From assembly GCF_900221005.1 (NCBI RefSeq), contig NZ_OBQI01000002.1, forward strand, positions 434,001 through 498,000: a DNA stretch of 64,000 nt. The letters run 5' to 3'. The notes below the pieces were generated by a model, which saw nothing but the letters and a program-made list of their open reading frames with translations, made no database searches and had not been told where the DNA came from. The translations under genes and the position numbers were made by a program. Below, piece after piece: positions 62,539-64,000 of this stretch. Within the stretch, counting starts at the first letter, position 1; the number at the start of each line of letters is the position of its first letter. The stretch is from Blastococcus aggregatus (GTDB taxonomy: Bacteria; Actinomycetota; Actinomycetes; Mycobacteriales; Geodermatophilaceae).

Positions 62539-62554
62539 ATACCCCCGTGGGTAT
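62539..62554 (+). promoter_or_regulatory. CstR/CsoR-type operator upstream of thioredoxin
   Basis: ATACCC-CCGT-GGGTAT, a perfect copy of the 16-bp design found at 49211, 49257 and 52555. It lies 22 nt before the thioredoxin ATG, between the TauE stop and the ribosome site GAAAGGA. This ties the second sulfur cluster to the CstR-like repressor encoded 10 kb away. Confidence 0.72.
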
Positions 62555-62576
62555 CAGCCGACGAAAGGACCCCATC

Positions 62577-62945
62577 ATGAGCTCGACCGCTCTCACCGCA
62601 TCGACCTTCCAGGAGACCGTCAGCGGCGACGGCATCGTGCTGGTCGACTTCTGGGCCGGCTGGTGCGGTCCCTGCCGGGCATTCGCGCCCGTCTTCGAGG
62701 CCGCTGCAGAGCGCCACCCCGACATCGTCTTCGGCAAGGTCGACACCGAGGCCGAGCAGGACCTGGCCGCCGCGGCCGGGATCCGGTCGATCCCGACGCT
62801 GATGGCCTTCCGCGACGGGGTCCTCGTGTTCGCACAGCCCGGCGCTCTGCCCGCCGAGTCGCTCGAGGAGCTCGTCACCGCGGTGCGTGCGCTGGACATG
62901 GACCAGGTGCGCGCCGACCTGACCGAGCAGCGCCGCACGGCCTGA
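62577..62945 (+). CDS. Thioredoxin
   Basis: 122 aa. [31 protein letters not shown] with Cys30-Gly-Pro-Cys33 and the cis-Pro loop [15 protein letters not shown]. Reduces disulfides and persulfides in the cytosol. The ATG at 62577 has AAAGGA upstream; the frame opens earlier but that part overlaps the operator. Placed under a CstR-type operator, it may serve to remove sulfane sulfur from proteins. Confidence 0.95.
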   Translation: MSSTALTASTFQETVSGDGIVLVDFWAGWCGPCRAFAPVFEAAAERHPDIVFGKVDTEAEQDLAAAAGIRSIPTLMAFRDGVLVFAQPGALPAESLEELVTAVRALDMDQVRADLTEQRRTA

Positions 62946-62970
62946 GCCAGGTGCACCAGGCGGACGAGCG

Positions 62971-64000
62971 GTGACCATCGGCGACGACGAGGCCGGCGAC
63001 GGTGGTGGGGCGGCGACCTCACCACCGTCGCCGATCCGGCTGGGGCTGCGCGAGAACGCCGCCCAGTTCGCGCTGCTGGTCGCCGTCAACGCCCTGGTCG
63101 GCGGCATGGTCGGCCAGCAGCAGACCGTGCTGCCGCTGCTCGCCGAGGACGAGTTCGGGCTGACCGGCTACACCGTCATCTTCACCTACGTCGCAGCCTT
63201 CGGGGTCACCAAGGCCGCCGCCAACTGGTTCGCCGGCACCCTGTCGGACCGCTACGGCCGCAAGCCCGTGCTGCTCGCCGGATGGCTGTTCGCCGTCCCC
63301 GTGCCGCTGATGCTGATCGCCGCTCCGAACTGGGGCTGGGTCGTGGCGGCGAACGTGCTGCTCGGCATCAACCAGGGGCTCACCTGGTCCACCACCGTGG
63401 TGATGAAGATCGACCTGGTGGGTCCTCGCCGGCGCGGGCTGGCGATGGGACTGAACGAAGCAGCCGGTTACGGCGCGGTCGCGGTCACCTCGCTGATCGC
63501 CGGCTACCTCGCCGGCGAGTTCGGCCTGCGCCCGGCGCCCTTCCTGCTCGGCCTCTTCTACATCGCCCTGGCCCTGCTGCTCTCCGGCGCGTTCGTGCGG
63601 GAGACCCGCGCCCACGCCCACCTCGAGGCGGGGCAGCACACGCCCCGGGCCGACGGTCTGCACGACCACCTGCACGCCGGGCTGACCGATCGCCAGATCT
63701 GGGCGCAGACCAGCCTGAGGGAGCCCGCGCTGTCCTCGGCCAGTCAGGCCGGGCTGGTGAACAACCTCAACTTCGGCCTCTCCTGGGGCCTGTTCCCGCT
63801 GCTGTTCGCCACCGCCGACCTGGCGGTCGGCCAGATCGGCCTGCTCTTCGCCCTCTACCCGGGGGTGTGGGGGGTGGGCCAGCTGATCACCGGCGCCCTG
63901 TCCGACCGGGTCGGGCGCAAGCATCTCGTCACCACGGGCATGGCCACCCAGGCCGCCGCCCTCGCCGTCATCGCCGCCTCCGACAGCTTCGGCGGCTGGG
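62971..64000 (+). CDS. MFS transporter (partial, runs off window)
   Basis: At least 343 codons from a GTG at 62971. Major facilitator fold: the loop 2-3 motif GTLSDRYGRKPVLLAGW and its repeat GALSDRVGRKHLVTTGMA, about 10 spans so far. A His-rich cytosolic loop (AHAHLEAGQHTPRADGLHDHLHAG) separates the halves and could bind metal. Substrate unknown; it follows thioredoxin by 25 nt and may be part of the same transcript. Confidence 0.9.
   Translation, partial: MTIGDDEAGDGGGAATSPPSPIRLGLRENAAQFALLVAVNALVGGMVGQQQTVLPLLAEDEFGLTGYTVIFTYVAAFGVTKAAANWFAGTLSDRYGRKPVLLAGWLFAVPVPLMLIAAPNWGWVVAANVLLGINQGLTWSTTVVMKIDLVGPRRRGLAMGLNEAAGYGAVAVTSLIAGYLAGEFGLRPAPFLLGLFYIALALLLSGAFVRETRAHAHLEAGQHTPRADGLHDHLHAGLTDRQIWAQTSLREPALSSASQAGLVNNLNFGLSWGLFPLLFATADLAVGQIGLLFALYPGVWGVGQLITGALSDRVGRKHLVTTGMATQAAALAVIAASDSFGGW

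Overview
This window is chromosomal DNA from a very GC-rich actinomycete. The gene content (mtrAB, whiB2, F420 genes, manA/manB/manC, wbbL, dprE1/dprE2, an Emb-type arabinosyltransferase), the GTG starts and the many 1-8 nt gene overlaps point to Actinomycetota. The absence of any mycolate gene here and the overall gene mix suggest Geodermatophilaceae or a near relative; that family-level call is inference. No rRNA, tRNA, IS element, prophage or CRISPR array was seen.

Positions 1-22573 hold a conserved core that follows the Mycobacterium tuberculosis Rv3246c-Rv3265c order: mtrB/mtrA, sahH, manA, an SIS-domain protein, manB, a DUF3499 protein, a metallopeptidase-family protein, whiB2, fbiA/fbiB, manC and wbbL. 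Lineage-specific insertions are a secreted HNH lipoprotein, glpD, a DUF808 protein, rmlA, an AlkA-like glycosylase and a WsfD-like membrane protein. manA, manB and manC together make GDP-mannose.

Positions 22570-41315 are a polysaccharide locus: six GT4 glycosyltransferases, an acyltransferase, a Gmd plus Rmd-like pair (GDP-mannose to GDP-D-rhamnose), a Wzm/Wzt ABC exporter whose ATPase has a C-terminal extension, a coiled-coil methyltransferase, a GT-C-type membrane protein and an LCP ligase. The layout resembles ABC-exported, chain-capped D-rhamnan or mannan O-antigen loci, with an LCP enzyme that could attach the product to the wall.

Positions 41397-49058 carry the arabinan precursor branch (DprE2, DprE1, UbiA-type DPPR synthase, PAP2 phosphatase), a TIGR03089 protein and one Emb arabinosyltransferase. 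DprE1 has Ala at the position of the benzothiazinone-reactive Cys.

Positions 49211-64000 are a sulfur, copper and thiol-redox block. A CstR-like repressor, rhodaneses, two CstB-like persulfide dioxygenase-rhodanese proteins, two TauE exporters and a thioredoxin are tied together by four copies of a 16-bp operator (ATACCC-N4-GGGTAT). Between them lies a seven-gene operon of overlapping genes (DsbA-like, CcdA-like, CPVC membrane protein, YcnI, CopC, PCuAC, Dyp peroxidase). The peroxidase has an apparent single-base frameshift near its 3' end. A GntR regulator with a double operator sits divergently beside this operon.

Many genes appear to start from leaderless promoters: a TAnnnT box 6-8 nt before the start codon.
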